This document shows positions 35,384-46,094 of a stretch of DNA of 64,000 bases, piece after piece. This DNA is from Gemmatimonadota bacterium. Its GTDB lineage: Bacteria > Gemmatimonadota > Gemmatimonadetes > Gemmatimonadales > GWC2-71-9. The first letter of the stretch is position 1. Every line of letters starts with the position of its first letter. The notes beneath the pieces were generated by a model. That model did no database searches. It worked only from the letters and a program-made list of their open reading frames with translations, and was not told the DNA's origin. The translations under genes and the position numbers were made by a program. Location: contig SHZT01000002.1 of the NCBI GenBank assembly GCA_009692185.1, positions 240,127-304,126 of the forward strand. The letters run 5' to 3'.

Positions 35384-36166
35384 ATGTCCTATCAGAACCT
35401 GCTTTTTCAGGTCCGCGACCGCATGGCGGTCGTCACGATCAACCGTCCCGACAAGCTGAACGCGCTCAACAATGCCGTGGTCGAAGACCTGGGCCGCGCG
35501 GCTGAGGAGATCGCGACCCGCGACGATGTGGGCGGCGCCATCATTACCGGCGCGGGGCCCAAGGCCTTCATCGCCGGCGCGGATATCGGCGATCTGTCGA
35601 AACAGACGCCATTCGAGGGCAAGGCACGGGCACTTCGTGGCCAGGCGGTCCTGCGACGGTTCGAGACGTGCGGCAAACCGGTCATCGCGGCCGTGAACGG
35701 GTTCGCGCTGGGCGGCGGGTGTGAGCTCGCCATGGCGTGTCACCTTCGAATCGCGAGCCAGAACGCGAAGTTCGGCCAGCCAGAGGCCAGGCTGGGCATC
35801 GCACCGGGCTACGGCGGCACGCAACGCCTGCCGCGCCTGGTGGGCAAGGGCCGCGCGCTGGAGATGATTCTCACCGGCCGCATGATCGACGCCGAGGAGG
35901 CGTACCGCATCGGGCTGGTGAACAAGGTGGTGCCTGCCGAGAAGCTTATGGAAGAAGCGGAAGCCATGCTGAAGACGATCCTGGCGATGGGGCCGAGAGC
36001 CGTGGCGCTCGCGATCGAAGCCGTGGATCACGGCATGGATCTCACGCTGGACGAAGGATTATTGATGGAGGCCAACCATTTCGGGTTGCTGGCGTCCACT
36101 GAAGACATGAAAGAGGGCATGGCGGCGTTTCTGGAGAAGCGGGAAGCGAATTTCAAGGGAAAGTGA
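35384..36166 (+). CDS. Enoyl-CoA hydratase (crotonase)
   Basis: 260 residues from the ATG at 35384. It hydrates trans-2-enoyl-CoA in fatty acid beta-oxidation. The oxyanion-hole region (KAFIAGADIGDL) and the two catalytic glutamates, in NGFALGGGCELAMAC and FGQPEARLGIAPGYGGTQRL, are intact, which separates it from inactive or isomerase-only members. TACATT lies 7 bases before the start codon, as for several genes here that seem to lack a leader. It runs divergently from mtnA with a 34-bp gap. Confidence 0.92.
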   Translation: MSYQNLLFQVRDRMAVVTINRPDKLNALNNAVVEDLGRAAEEIATRDDVGGAIITGAGPKAFIAGADIGDLSKQTPFEGKARALRGQAVLRRFETCGKPVIAAVNGFALGGGCELAMACHLRIASQNAKFGQPEARLGIAPGYGGTQRLPRLVGKGRALEMILTGRMIDAEEAYRIGLVNKVVPAEKLMEEAEAMLKTILAMGPRAVALAIEAVDHGMDLTLDEGLLMEANHFGLLASTEDMKEGMAAFLEKREANFKGK

Positions 36167-36251
36167 CGCTAACCACCTACCCCTATTGATGTTCGGCCTT
36201 TGGCAACCCTTGACCACACGCAAATCATTGATTTACTAGGCACTTGCGGGG

Positions 36252-36280
36252 TTGACCCACCCATCGAAATCGGGTACATT
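36252..36280 (+). promoter_or_regulatory. recF-dciA-gyrB promoter
   Basis: TTGACC, 17 bases, TACATT, with the start expected near 36287, about 85 bases before the recF GTG. This 206-bp gap (36167-36372) contains no gene and no convincing DnaA box. Confidence 0.65.
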
Positions 36281-36372
36281 TCGGGGTGCACAAACAGTCC
36301 GTTTTCAGCGAGGTCCAGGCACGCTTTCGCGGCGTCCCGGGGCCTCCTTTTCTTGTCGTCTGACGCCCAATT

Positions 36373-37452
36373 GTGGAGCTCTCCGGACTCACGATCAGGA
36401 ACTTCCGGAACCTCGCATCGCTCGATTTGGAACTGCCATCGGCCGGCGTCGTCGTCCTCGGTGACAACGGCCAGGGCAAGACCAACCTGCTCGAAGCGAT
36501 GTACTACCTGGTGCTGTTCCGGTCATTACGCGGAGCAAAGGACCGGGAGCTGGTAAGGTTCGGCGAAGAAGCCTTTTTCGTGGGCGGGCGGGCAAACGGT
36601 GGGGCGTTTGAGGTCAGGGCCGGATACGAATCGGCCGGGCGCCGGAAAAAGATCTCGCTGGACGGGAACCCGGTGACCCGCATCTCCGACGCCGTGGGAA
36701 AAATTCTCGCGGTGTCGTTCGCGCCCAGTGATCGCGGAATCGTTGCCGGGCCCGCCACGGGACGGCGACGCTACCTCGACGTCCTGTTGTCGCTGGCCGA
36801 GCCCGGCTACCTGGCCCGGCTGACCGAGATGCGGTCGGCGCTCAAGCAGCGGAACGCGGCGCTGCGCCGCGGGCGGGGCGACGAGGCCCGGGCCTTTGAC
36901 GAGCCACTGGCGAGTGCCGGTGCGCGCGTCCTGGAAGCACGGACCCGGTGGGTGGAACGGTGGAGCCCGCGGTTCGGCGCGTTGACGGCGGCATTGGGCG
37001 AGCGGGCGGAGGCGAGAATGCGCTACCGCACCCACCGGCCACCAACGGCGGATGCGCGCAGCCAGTTCCTGGACCTGTTGGCCTCGCACGAGTCGCGGGA
37101 CCTGCGGCGGGGAATGACGACGGCGGGCCCGCACCGGGACGACCTGGAACTGTCGCTCGAGGGACGCGAGCTCCGGATGTACGGATCGGCGGGGCAGCAG
37201 CGCACGGCGGCCATTGCGCTCCGCCTGGTCGAGGCGGAGACGCTCAGGGATTCCGCCGGTTCACCGCCGATCGCGCTGTATGACGACGTGTTCGCCGAGC
37301 TGGATGAAGATCGCCAGGCCCGGCTGCTCAACCTGATTCACGAGACATTGCCCGGCCAGGCCATCGTGGCCGCGCCGCGCGAGTCGGAGGTCCCTGCTTC
37401 GATGCTCGACCGGCCTCGTTGGCGCGTGAAGGGTGGACGCGTTGCCGCGTAA
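36373..37452 (+). CDS. recF: DNA repair protein RecF
   Basis: 359 residues from a GTG. RecF is an SMC-like ATPase that loads RecA at gaps with RecO and RecR. Walker A is GDNGQGKTN at 30-38; the LxLxNFRN start (LTIRNFRNLASLDLEL) is typical. The signature motif (MYGSAGQQRTAAIALRLVEAE) and Walker B (PPIALYDDVFAELDEDRQ) are complete. The 3' end overlaps the DUF721 gene by 20 bases. It is part of the recF-dciA-gyrB group usually found next to dnaA and dnaN, which are not upstream here. Confidence 0.96.
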   Translation: MELSGLTIRNFRNLASLDLELPSAGVVVLGDNGQGKTNLLEAMYYLVLFRSLRGAKDRELVRFGEEAFFVGGRANGGAFEVRAGYESAGRRKKISLDGNPVTRISDAVGKILAVSFAPSDRGIVAGPATGRRRYLDVLLSLAEPGYLARLTEMRSALKQRNAALRRGRGDEARAFDEPLASAGARVLEARTRWVERWSPRFGALTAALGERAEARMRYRTHRPPTADARSQFLDLLASHESRDLRRGMTTAGPHRDDLELSLEGRELRMYGSAGQQRTAAIALRLVEAETLRDSAGSPPIALYDDVFAELDEDRQARLLNLIHETLPGQAIVAAPRESEVPASMLDRPRWRVKGGRVAA

Positions 37453-37756
37453 GTCCCGGCGTCCCGACTCAACGCCGGTCGGGATTGGCGAAGCGGTAGA
37501 CGGGTACCTCACCCGCGCGGGGCTGGACGACCGGCTCAAGCAGGCCGGCGTGATCGCGGACTGGGCGGACCTGGTCGGCCCCGGGATCGCGAAGGTGACG
37601 GAGCCCGAGAGCATCGCCAAGGATGGCACGCTCTTCGTGCGGGTCGCGACGGCGGCGTGGGCGCAGGAACTGCAGATGCAGACGCCCATGGTGCTGACCA
37701 AGCTTCGGGCGGACGGGCGGAAGATCCGGAAGATCGTGTGGCGGGCGGGACGGTAG
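37433..37756 (+). CDS. dciA: DUF721 protein, DciA-like helicase operator
   Basis: 107 residues from a GTG inside the end of recF. The DUF721 core is recognised by GEAVDGYLTRAGLDDRLKQAGVIADWADLVGPGIAKVTEP followed by LFVRVATAAWAQELQMQTPMVLTKL; quoted here in pieces for its W-A-D-L-V-G and W-A-Q-E-L-Q signatures. DciA is the ancestral loader/operator of the DnaB replicative helicase. Its position between recF and gyrB is the one seen in many bacteria and supports the call. Confidence 0.85.
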   Translation: MDALPRKSRRPDSTPVGIGEAVDGYLTRAGLDDRLKQAGVIADWADLVGPGIAKVTEPESIAKDGTLFVRVATAAWAQELQMQTPMVLTKLRADGRKIRKIVWRAGR

Positions 37757-39712
<1,956 letters not shown>

Positions 39713-39737
39713 ATAGATCCTGGTCATTGGCGGCGCC

Positions 39738-40841
39738 ATGACCATTCGCGGAGCAAACAGCCCCGATACTCCACTCGTGGACACGCCGCGCTCCTATGAC
39801 GCGGTGCTGGTCATGTCGTTCGGGGGGCCCGAGGGGCCCGACGACGTGATGCCGTTCCTGGAGAACGTCACCCGCGGGCGCAACATTCCGCCCGAGCGCC
39901 TGCTGCACGTCGCCGAGCACTATCAGCATTTCGGCGGGGTCAGCCCCATCAACCGGCAGAACCGGAAACTGATCGCGGCCCTGGCGCGAGAGTTGTCCGC
40001 CTACGGGCCGCGGTTGCCGATCTACTTCGGGAACCGGAACTGGCACCCCTTCATCACCGACACCGTGCGGCAGATGCGCGACAACGGCGTCAAGCGCGCC
40101 ATCGCGTTCGTGACCGCCGGGTTTTCATGTTTCTCGGGTTGCCGGCAGTACCGGGAAGACATTGTCCGGGCAATAGACGCGGTGGGTGAGGGCGCGCCGG
40201 AGATCGACAAGCTCCGGGTCTTCTACAATCACCCGGGGTTCATCGAACCAACGGTCGAGGGCCTGACTGCGGCACTGGGCACGATTCCGCCGGGCCGCCG
40301 GGAGAAGGCGCGGGTCGTGTTCACCGCGCACAGCATTCCGGCCGGTATGGCCACGTCGAGCGCCTACGAGCGGCAATTCGGGGAGGCCAGCCGGCTGGTG
40401 GCCGAGGCGGCGGGTGTCGAGAGCCGATACCAAATCGCGTACCAGAGTCGCAGCGGGTCACCCCAGGCGCCGTGGCTCGAGCCGGACATTCTCGACGTGA
40501 TCGCGAAGCTCGCCGCCGATGGTAACGCCGACGTCGTAGTCCAGCCCATCGGGTTCATCTCGGATCATATCGAGGTGCTGTGGGACCTGGACGAGGAGGC
40601 GAAGGAGAAGGCCGGCTCCCTCGGAATCAATTTCGTGCGCGCGGCAACCGTGGGAACCCACCCACGGTTTGTCGCGATGATTCGCGAGCTGATTCTCGAA
40701 CGGATGACGCCGACCGCCAACCGGAAGGCGGTCGGTGAGTTCGGGCCGAACCACGACGTATGCCCGGTGGACTGCTGCCTGATGGGCGGGAAGCCTACAG
40801 GGGCGGCCCCGCGTTCGGTCCCAGCATCGCCCGGCGGATAA
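39738..40841 (+). CDS. hemH: Ferrochelatase with putative [2Fe-2S] Cys set
   Basis: 367 residues. It inserts Fe(II) into a porphyrin. The start DAVLVMSFGGPEGPDDV, metal-site His198 (FTAHSIPAG) and Glu279 (DHIEVLWDLDEE) are family hallmarks. Cys135 (SGCRQYRED) and a C-terminal cluster Cys342, Cys346 and Cys347 (HDVCPVDCC) resemble the [2Fe-2S] ligands of actinobacterial coproporphyrin ferrochelatases, so it may act in the coproporphyrin-dependent route; this is inference. It follows gyrB by 25 bp. The 3' end overlaps the convergent DUF885 gene by 47 bases. Confidence 0.92.
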   Translation: MTIRGANSPDTPLVDTPRSYDAVLVMSFGGPEGPDDVMPFLENVTRGRNIPPERLLHVAEHYQHFGGVSPINRQNRKLIAALARELSAYGPRLPIYFGNRNWHPFITDTVRQMRDNGVKRAIAFVTAGFSCFSGCRQYREDIVRAIDAVGEGAPEIDKLRVFYNHPGFIEPTVEGLTAALGTIPPGRREKARVVFTAHSIPAGMATSSAYERQFGEASRLVAEAAGVESRYQIAYQSRSGSPQAPWLEPDILDVIAKLAADGNADVVVQPIGFISDHIEVLWDLDEEAKEKAGSLGINFVRAATVGTHPRFVAMIRELILERMTPTANRKAVGEFGPNHDVCPVDCCLMGGKPTGAAPRSVPASPGG

Positions 40842-42486
40842 GGGGTACCGGCGGCCCGCCGTAGGACAGCAAGGCATCGTGGAACTGGCCCCACGCCGCT
40901 CGGCCGCCCCGTGACGCCGTCCATTCCTCCCGCAGCTTCATGATCATCAGCTTGCCCAGCGTGTAGTTGAGGTACGCCGGGTCGAACGTTCCCCGTGCCG
41001 CCTGTTGCTCCGCGGTCGCGGGATCCTGCAGGCCCTGCTCCAGGAACAACCGCTCACATTCCTTCACGGTCATACCCTTCGCGTGCATGCCGATGGCGCA
41101 GACGAAGCGCACGTTCCGCAGCAGGGCGTCACCCAGCTGGCCGATCTTCAGCGCCGGGTCGCCGCCGCCCAGTCCCGCATCCCACATCATTTCCTCGGAG
41201 TAGTGCGCCCACCCTTCGACAAAGGCGTAACTGCCGTAGATCCGGCCGATCTGTGAAGGGACGTGGGTAGCGTGGAGGAACTGGAGGAAATGGCCCGGCC
41301 AGACCTCGTGAACGCTGGTGGCGAGGAGCGTGCCTGCCCCCGGCACGTAGCCGTCCTGCTTTGCCTTGGTCCACGTGGGATCGGGGGGCGACACATAGTA
41401 GATGGACGGGAGGCCCTGCTCGAAAAGCCCGCGCGTGTTCATGAACGCGAAGTTCCAGCGCATGTAGGGCGGCGATTCCCGGACTAGCGCCTGGTCGGTG
41501 TCGGGAATGCTCGCGATGTGCTGGGTGCGGATGAACTCCTCGAGCATGGGCAACTGTTTCCGCGCACCTTCCAGGATTCCGCCATCGGGTTTCTTGGCGC
41601 CCGCCTTGTCCACGCATTGCCGGAGCGACTGGCCGGACGCGTATGTCTCGCAAACGACCTTCAGCGTGTTGAGATTCCGCTCGAGGTCCGCGCGGCCGAT
41701 CGCCTCGAGCCGGTCCAGCGGGACGTCAACCATTTCGGTGACGCGCACCATTTGCTCGAATAACTCCGGGCCCATCGCGAACTTCCCCGTCGCGTGTTTT
41801 TCCTGAGCGGCAAACCAGGCGTCCATGTCCTTGAAGGCCTTCACGGCCCCGGCGAGCGCACCGGTGAAGTCGGCGCGTAGCGCCGAGTCCTTCACGGGCG
41901 CAAAAGCGGTTTTCACGTCCGTTTCGAGGAACGACGCCAGCCCGCCGAACTGGACCCGCCCAATAGCGGCGTACGAGGGCGGGAGCGGGAGGGCCAGGTT
42001 GCCCTTGACCTGGCTGACCGCCTGGGGGATGGCGCGGGCCCAGCTGGTGAGAGCCTTCATCCGGGTTTCGATCGGGGCATAGTCCCGCGTGATGTAGACC
42101 TGGGGGTCGAGTTCCGCCGCGTAGAACTGGGGGTTTCTCCAAGGCCATTGGGCGGCCTGGGTCCAGAACAGGCTCCCGTCGATCACCGCCACGAGGTACG
42201 CGCGCTCAAAACGCTGTTCGGGGGAAAGCTTCGTGGAGTCGAACGCGAGGGCGCGAGCGCGCGAGTCCCGCTGGCGATTGATCTCGTTCAGCAACGCGCC
42301 GGTCGAGAGATCGGCCAGGCGGCCGTCGAATTCGTGCCGGCCGAGGCCGACCGCGAAGGCCGGGTCGGCGGCATAGGACGCCTCGAGGTAGTCGTGGACG
42401 AACGTGTCCCATTCCTTCGAGGGACCGGACGCGCAGGCCGCCAGGGCCAGCATGGCAACGAGCGACAGCGGACGCCGAACACGCAT
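40795..42486 (-). CDS. DUF885 family lipoprotein, putative metallopeptidase
   Basis: 563 residues from the ATG at 42486. A lipoprotein signal (MRVRRPLSLVAMLALAACAS) places it on the outer face of a membrane. The HExxPGH-type motif HEVWPGH (His393, Glu394, His398) and the downstream EGWAHYSEEMMWD are the hallmark of DUF885 proteins, thought to be metal-dependent peptidases. Size is typical. Its 3' end overlaps hemH tail to tail. A TATTAT about 45 bases upstream of the ATG may be its -10 box. Confidence 0.85.
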   Translation of the reverse strand: MRVRRPLSLVAMLALAACASGPSKEWDTFVHDYLEASYAADPAFAVGLGRHEFDGRLADLSTGALLNEINRQRDSRARALAFDSTKLSPEQRFERAYLVAVIDGSLFWTQAAQWPWRNPQFYAAELDPQVYITRDYAPIETRMKALTSWARAIPQAVSQVKGNLALPLPPSYAAIGRVQFGGLASFLETDVKTAFAPVKDSALRADFTGALAGAVKAFKDMDAWFAAQEKHATGKFAMGPELFEQMVRVTEMVDVPLDRLEAIGRADLERNLNTLKVVCETYASGQSLRQCVDKAGAKKPDGGILEGARKQLPMLEEFIRTQHIASIPDTDQALVRESPPYMRWNFAFMNTRGLFEQGLPSIYYVSPPDPTWTKAKQDGYVPGAGTLLATSVHEVWPGHFLQFLHATHVPSQIGRIYGSYAFVEGWAHYSEEMMWDAGLGGGDPALKIGQLGDALLRNVRFVCAIGMHAKGMTVKECERLFLEQGLQDPATAEQQAARGTFDPAYLNYTLGKLMIMKLREEWTASRGGRAAWGQFHDALLSYGGPPVPLIRRAMLGPNAGPPL

Positions 42487-42568
42487 GGAGGGATCCCCTG
42501 GGGAAGTACGCCGCGAATAATACTGCATCCGCATTCCGCGCCGCACTCCCCGGGGCTACTTTCGCGGC

Positions 42569-43636
42569 ATGATTCGCTTCCCGTGGTCCAGCCTGCTCGC
42601 GGCGGGCGCTGGTGTTGCACTCTGCGCCACCCTGGTCCGGGCGCAGAGTGTCGCGCCGGACACCGTTACCCTGCGCGGCACCATCGTCGCCGCGGGCACC
42701 GTCACGCCCCTTCCTTTCAGCGTGGTCGAGCTGGTCACGTCGTACGCCCAGCGCTTTACGGACCAGCTGGGCGCATTCACGTTCTCCGGCCTCGTTCCGG
42801 GCCGGTACCGCCTGAAGGTCCGGCAGATCGGCTACCGGCCGGTGGACACAACGCTGACGATCACGGCCGGCGAGGGGCCGATCAGTATCCCGATGCTGCG
42901 ACTCGCGATCCGGCTCGCGGCGATGTCCGTCACCGGGCGGACGACCTGCGAAAGGCCTGGCCTGCCCGACCCATCGCTCAACCCGGACCTGTCGGCCGTG
43001 TTCGACCTGCTATTGGAGAACGCGCGCCGTTTCAAGCTGCTGGCCGATGCCTATCCGTACCGGTCGAACACCCTGCGGACATTCACCACGGTGGACCGGC
43101 AGAACCGTCACCAGGTGACGGCAGTGGATACCCTCCTGCGGGAGAGCTGGACCCGGTGGGACTACCGGCCCGGGCAGGTGGTTGGCCCCCCGGACCTGGA
43201 CAACGAAATGATGGTACGGCTCCCGACACTTCGGGATTTCGCCGACAGCGCCTTCGTGAACGCGCACTGTTTCTGGCTCGTGGGCCGCGACACGCTGGAA
43301 GGCGCCGGGTACATGCGCATTGATTTCGCGCCCACGGCATCCATGACCTTTCCAGACGTCCAGGGCACCGCGTACCTGGACTCCCTGACCTACCAGCTTC
43401 GATTCCTGGCTCTCCGGCTGACCCGGGCGGAACGCGTGAACAAGGATGCCGGCCTGGCCGCGACGGCTCGCTTCCAGGAAGTGCTGCCGGGCATTCCCGT
43501 GGTGGACCGGGTGCGATCCGTACAGGCCTACCTGCCGCGCGCGGTCCGGCGAGACCGGGCGCTTCCCTTGAGCCGAATCGAGGAACAGCGCCTCCTGTCG
43601 ATCAACTTCCTCCGGCCCATCGATCCCAACCCATGA
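42569..43636 (+). CDS. Secreted carboxypeptidase-regulatory-like protein
   Basis: 355 residues. The signal peptide ends near TLVRAQ. A regulatory-like beta-sandwich follows (VTLRGTIVAAGTVTPLPFSVVEL, AFTFSGLVPGRYRLKVRQIGYRPVD). The C-terminal 230 residues match the second half of the protein at 57668: F-N-A-H-C-F-W, then a beta-rich part (GAGYMRIDFAPTASM...GTAYLDSLTYQLRFLAL). Function unknown; possibly binds surface polymer or peptides. A TACTTT lies 6 bases before the ATG. The stop overlaps the start of fadD (ATGA), an odd pairing for unrelated functions. Confidence 0.7.
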   Translation: MIRFPWSSLLAAGAGVALCATLVRAQSVAPDTVTLRGTIVAAGTVTPLPFSVVELVTSYAQRFTDQLGAFTFSGLVPGRYRLKVRQIGYRPVDTTLTITAGEGPISIPMLRLAIRLAAMSVTGRTTCERPGLPDPSLNPDLSAVFDLLLENARRFKLLADAYPYRSNTLRTFTTVDRQNRHQVTAVDTLLRESWTRWDYRPGQVVGPPDLDNEMMVRLPTLRDFADSAFVNAHCFWLVGRDTLEGAGYMRIDFAPTASMTFPDVQGTAYLDSLTYQLRFLALRLTRAERVNKDAGLAATARFQEVLPGIPVVDRVRSVQAYLPRAVRRDRALPLSRIEEQRLLSINFLRPIDPNP

Positions 43637-45351
43637 GCGCCCCAATGGAACCCCGACCGTGGCACCGGCACTACGACCCCGGCATTCCCGCGACGATCAC
43701 GTTCGCCGAGAAGACCCTCTCCCGGTTGCTGGCCGACGCGGCCCGGGGATACCCGGACCGGGATGCCATTCGTTTCCAGAACGCACGACTGACATTCAGC
43801 CGGCTCCACGACGAGGTGCGCCGGCTCGCCACGGCCTTCTCGGGGATGGGCGCGCAACCGGGCGACCGGATCGCGATCATGCTGCCCAACATCCCGCAAT
43901 GCGTGATCGCGTTCTACGCGGCGCTCGAGATCGGCGCGGTACCGGCGATGACCAACCCGCTCTACGTGCCGCGCGAGATCGAGTACCAGTGGAACGATTG
44001 CGGAGCCACGATCGCCGTGGTGGGAGACTGGACCTACGAGCAGAAGGTGAAGGGCATTCGCGACCGCCTGCCGGTAAAGCACTACGTCGTGGCGTCGGTC
44101 GCCGAATACCTGCGTTTCCCCTTGAACCTGCTGGCGCCGTTCAAGCTGCGGAGAATGAGCCCGCCGATGGCCGCCAGGGTGGTCCCGGGCCCGGGTATTT
44201 ATTCCTTCCGCCGGTTGATCGAGTCAACGCCACCCAACCCGCCGCCGGTGAACATCAGCATGGACGATGTCGCCGTGCTGCTCTACACCGGCGGGACGAC
44301 CGGTGTCTCGAAGGGGGCGATGCTCACCCAGCGTAACCTCTCCTGCAACGTCCAGCAGTTGATCGCGTGGTTCCACCAGCCGCTCGGCCAGGAAGTGCAG
44401 CTCGCCGCCCTGCCCATTTTTCACTCGTTCGGAATGACCGTCTGCATGGCGTTCCCGCTGTCGATTGCGGCGACGCTGGTGCTGGTCCCCAACCCGCGTG
44501 ACATCAAGAGCGTGCTGCAGGCCATCGTGAAACACCGGGTGACCCTGGCGCCGCAGGTCCCGGCGATGTTCAACGCCGTCACTCAGTTCTCCGGGGTGGA
44601 GAAACTCGATCTCAGGAGCATCAAGATCTGCAATTCGGGGTCCGCGCCCCTATCGGTTGACGTGCTGGAGCGCTACGAGAAGCTGACCGGGGCCAAGATC
44701 TGCGAAGGGTACGGCCTCACCGAGACGTCGCCGGTGACGCATTGCAATCCGGTCGAGAGCATGCGAAAAGTCGGCGCCATCGGCGTACCACTCCCGTCTA
44801 CCGACGCACGAGTCGTGGACACCGACGAGGGGACCCGGGACCTCCCGGCCGGCGAGCCGGGCGAGCTGATCCTCCGGGGCCCGCAGGTAATGAAGGGCTA
44901 CTGGAACAAGCCGGAAGAAACGGCCAACTCGATCCGCAACGGCTGGTTCCATACCGGCGACCTCGCGACGATGGACGCCGACGGGTACTTCCGGATCGTG
45001 GGCCGGAAGAAGGACATGATCATCGCGAGCGGGTTCAAGGTGTTCCCGGACGAGGTGGACCGGGTCCTCATGGCGCACGCCAGCGTCCTCGAGGCCGCGA
45101 CGATCGGCGTTCCAGACGCGAAGAAGGGGGAGAGCGTCAAGTCGTTCGTGGTCCTCCGGCCGGGAATGAGCGCGTCAGCCGGGGAACTCGCGGAGCATTG
45201 CCGCGCAGAACTGGCGCCGTTCAAGGTGCCGAAGGAAATCGAGTTCCGGACCGAACTCCCGAAGAGCGCGGTGCTGAAGATCCTCAGGCGCGAGCTGAGG
45301 GACGAGGAACTGAAGAGGCGGGACGAGGGAAAAGGGAAAAGGGAAACGTGA
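43633..45351 (+). CDS. fadD: Long-chain fatty-acid-CoA ligase
   Basis: 572 residues of the AMP-forming acyl-CoA synthetase family. The P-loop is LLYTGGTTGVSKGAMLT, the A5 motif is EGYGLTETSPVTHCNP, and the A7-A8 region is GWFHTGDLATMDADGYFRIVG and GRKKDMIIASGFKVFPDEVD. The A10 lysine is in PKSAVLKILRREL. It activates fatty acids for beta-oxidation or lipid synthesis and may feed the enoyl-CoA hydratase at 35384. The C-terminus ends in a Gly/Lys/Arg tail encoded by GGGAAAA repeats. Its stop overlaps the next GTG. Confidence 0.93.
   Translation: MSAPMEPRPWHRHYDPGIPATITFAEKTLSRLLADAARGYPDRDAIRFQNARLTFSRLHDEVRRLATAFSGMGAQPGDRIAIMLPNIPQCVIAFYAALEIGAVPAMTNPLYVPREIEYQWNDCGATIAVVGDWTYEQKVKGIRDRLPVKHYVVASVAEYLRFPLNLLAPFKLRRMSPPMAARVVPGPGIYSFRRLIESTPPNPPPVNISMDDVAVLLYTGGTTGVSKGAMLTQRNLSCNVQQLIAWFHQPLGQEVQLAALPIFHSFGMTVCMAFPLSIAATLVLVPNPRDIKSVLQAIVKHRVTLAPQVPAMFNAVTQFSGVEKLDLRSIKICNSGSAPLSVDVLERYEKLTGAKICEGYGLTETSPVTHCNPVESMRKVGAIGVPLPSTDARVVDTDEGTRDLPAGEPGELILRGPQVMKGYWNKPEETANSIRNGWFHTGDLATMDADGYFRIVGRKKDMIIASGFKVFPDEVDRVLMAHASVLEAATIGVPDAKKGESVKSFVVLRPGMSASAGELAEHCRAELAPFKVPKEIEFRTELPKSAVLKILRRELRDEELKRRDEGKGKRET
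45320..45343 (+). repeat. GGGAAAA tract 1 (G-quadruplex pattern)
   Basis: Four GGG runs separated by 4-base loops at the 3' end of fadD. They fit the G3N1-7 quadruplex pattern and encode the EGKGKRE tail. Confidence 0.75.
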
Positions 45352-46052
45352 AGCCCCGCAGCCTGGGCGCCGTTGCCAGGGCCATCATCTCGTGCGAGCG
45401 GTGCCCCAGGCTCCGCCGGCATTGCGAGAAGATGGCGCGGGAAAAGAAGCGGGAGTTCAAGGACTGGGACTACTGGGGAAAACCGGTTCCGGGCTTTGGA
45501 GACCCGCGTGCCCGGCTGTTGATCGTCGGCCTCGCCCCCGCGGCCCACGGCGGAAACCGGACCGGCCGCGTCTTCACCGGTGACTCGTCGGGCGACTGGC
45601 TCTACGAGGCGCTCCACCGGTTCGGGTTCGCGAGCCAGGCCGGCTCCACAGGCCGCGACGATGGCCTTGTGCTCACTGACTGCTATGTCACTGCCTCAGC
45701 CCGGTGTGCCCCACCTGGCAACAAGCCAACGACGAAGGAACTGGAGAATTGCCGCCCCTACCTCGAGGCGGAGCTGCGCCTGCTCGACCGCGTGAAGGTC
45801 GTGGTGGCGCTGGGGAGGATCGGGTTTGAGACGTACTTCAAGGCAAACGGCGGGAAAAGGGAAAGGGGAAAAGGGAAAAGTACGACGCCCACCTTCAGAC
45901 ACTTGGGTGAGACGGAAATGCCTGGTGGCCGGATCCTGCTGGCGTCGTATCACCCTAGCCGGCAGAACACCAACACCCGGAGACTCACCCGCGAAATGTG
46001 GTACGCGGTGTTCGAGCGGGCGCGACAGGTGCTCGAGCGGCCCGAAGTTTAG
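45348..46052 (+). CDS. Family 5 uracil-DNA glycosylase (iron-sulfur)
   Basis: 234 residues from the GTG overlapping the fadD stop. It removes uracil and related deaminated bases from DNA. Motif 1 is GLAPAAHGGNRTGRVFTGD, without the catalytic acidic residue typical of family 4, and motif 2 is ASYHPSRQNTNTRRLT; both define the UDGb type. Cys16, Cys19 and others (CERCPRLRRHC, then RCAPPG and ENCRPYL) would hold a 4Fe-4S cluster. A Lys/Arg/Gly insert near residue 170 (GKRERGKGKS) is encoded by a GGGAAAA tract and is not a family feature. Confidence 0.9.
   Translation: MKPRSLGAVARAIISCERCPRLRRHCEKMAREKKREFKDWDYWGKPVPGFGDPRARLLIVGLAPAAHGGNRTGRVFTGDSSGDWLYEALHRFGFASQAGSTGRDDGLVLTDCYVTASARCAPPGNKPTTKELENCRPYLEAELRLLDRVKVVVALGRIGFETYFKANGGKRERGKGKSTTPTFRHLGETEMPGGRILLASYHPSRQNTNTRRLTREMWYAVFERARQVLERPEV
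45852..45875 (+). repeat. GGGAAAA tract 2 (G-quadruplex pattern)
   Basis: Four runs of three or four G separated by A3-A4 loops, in frame inside the uracil-DNA glycosylase gene. Confidence 0.75.
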
Positions 46053-46063
46053 CTTTTACCTTT

Positions 46064-46091
46064 CCCTTTTCCCTTTTCCCGCTTTATTCCC
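46064..46091 (-). repeat. GGGAAAA tract 3, opposite strand
   Basis: The complement of tracts 1 and 2 (CCC runs spaced by TTTT) lies just after the glycosylase stop. The last loop is 8 bases, so the quadruplex pattern on the minus strand is near-canonical only. With tract 2 it could pair to form an inverted repeat. Confidence 0.65.
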
Positions 46092-46094
46092 GCC

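Noticed and set aside
36167..36372. Replication origin next to recF
   Set aside because: The best DnaA-box-like string (TTGACCACA) has two mismatches and is single; no AT-rich unwinding region is visible.
36200..36556. 118-codon frame upstream of and into recF
   Set aside because: It lies over the recF promoter and start in another frame; no ribosome-binding site and no family.
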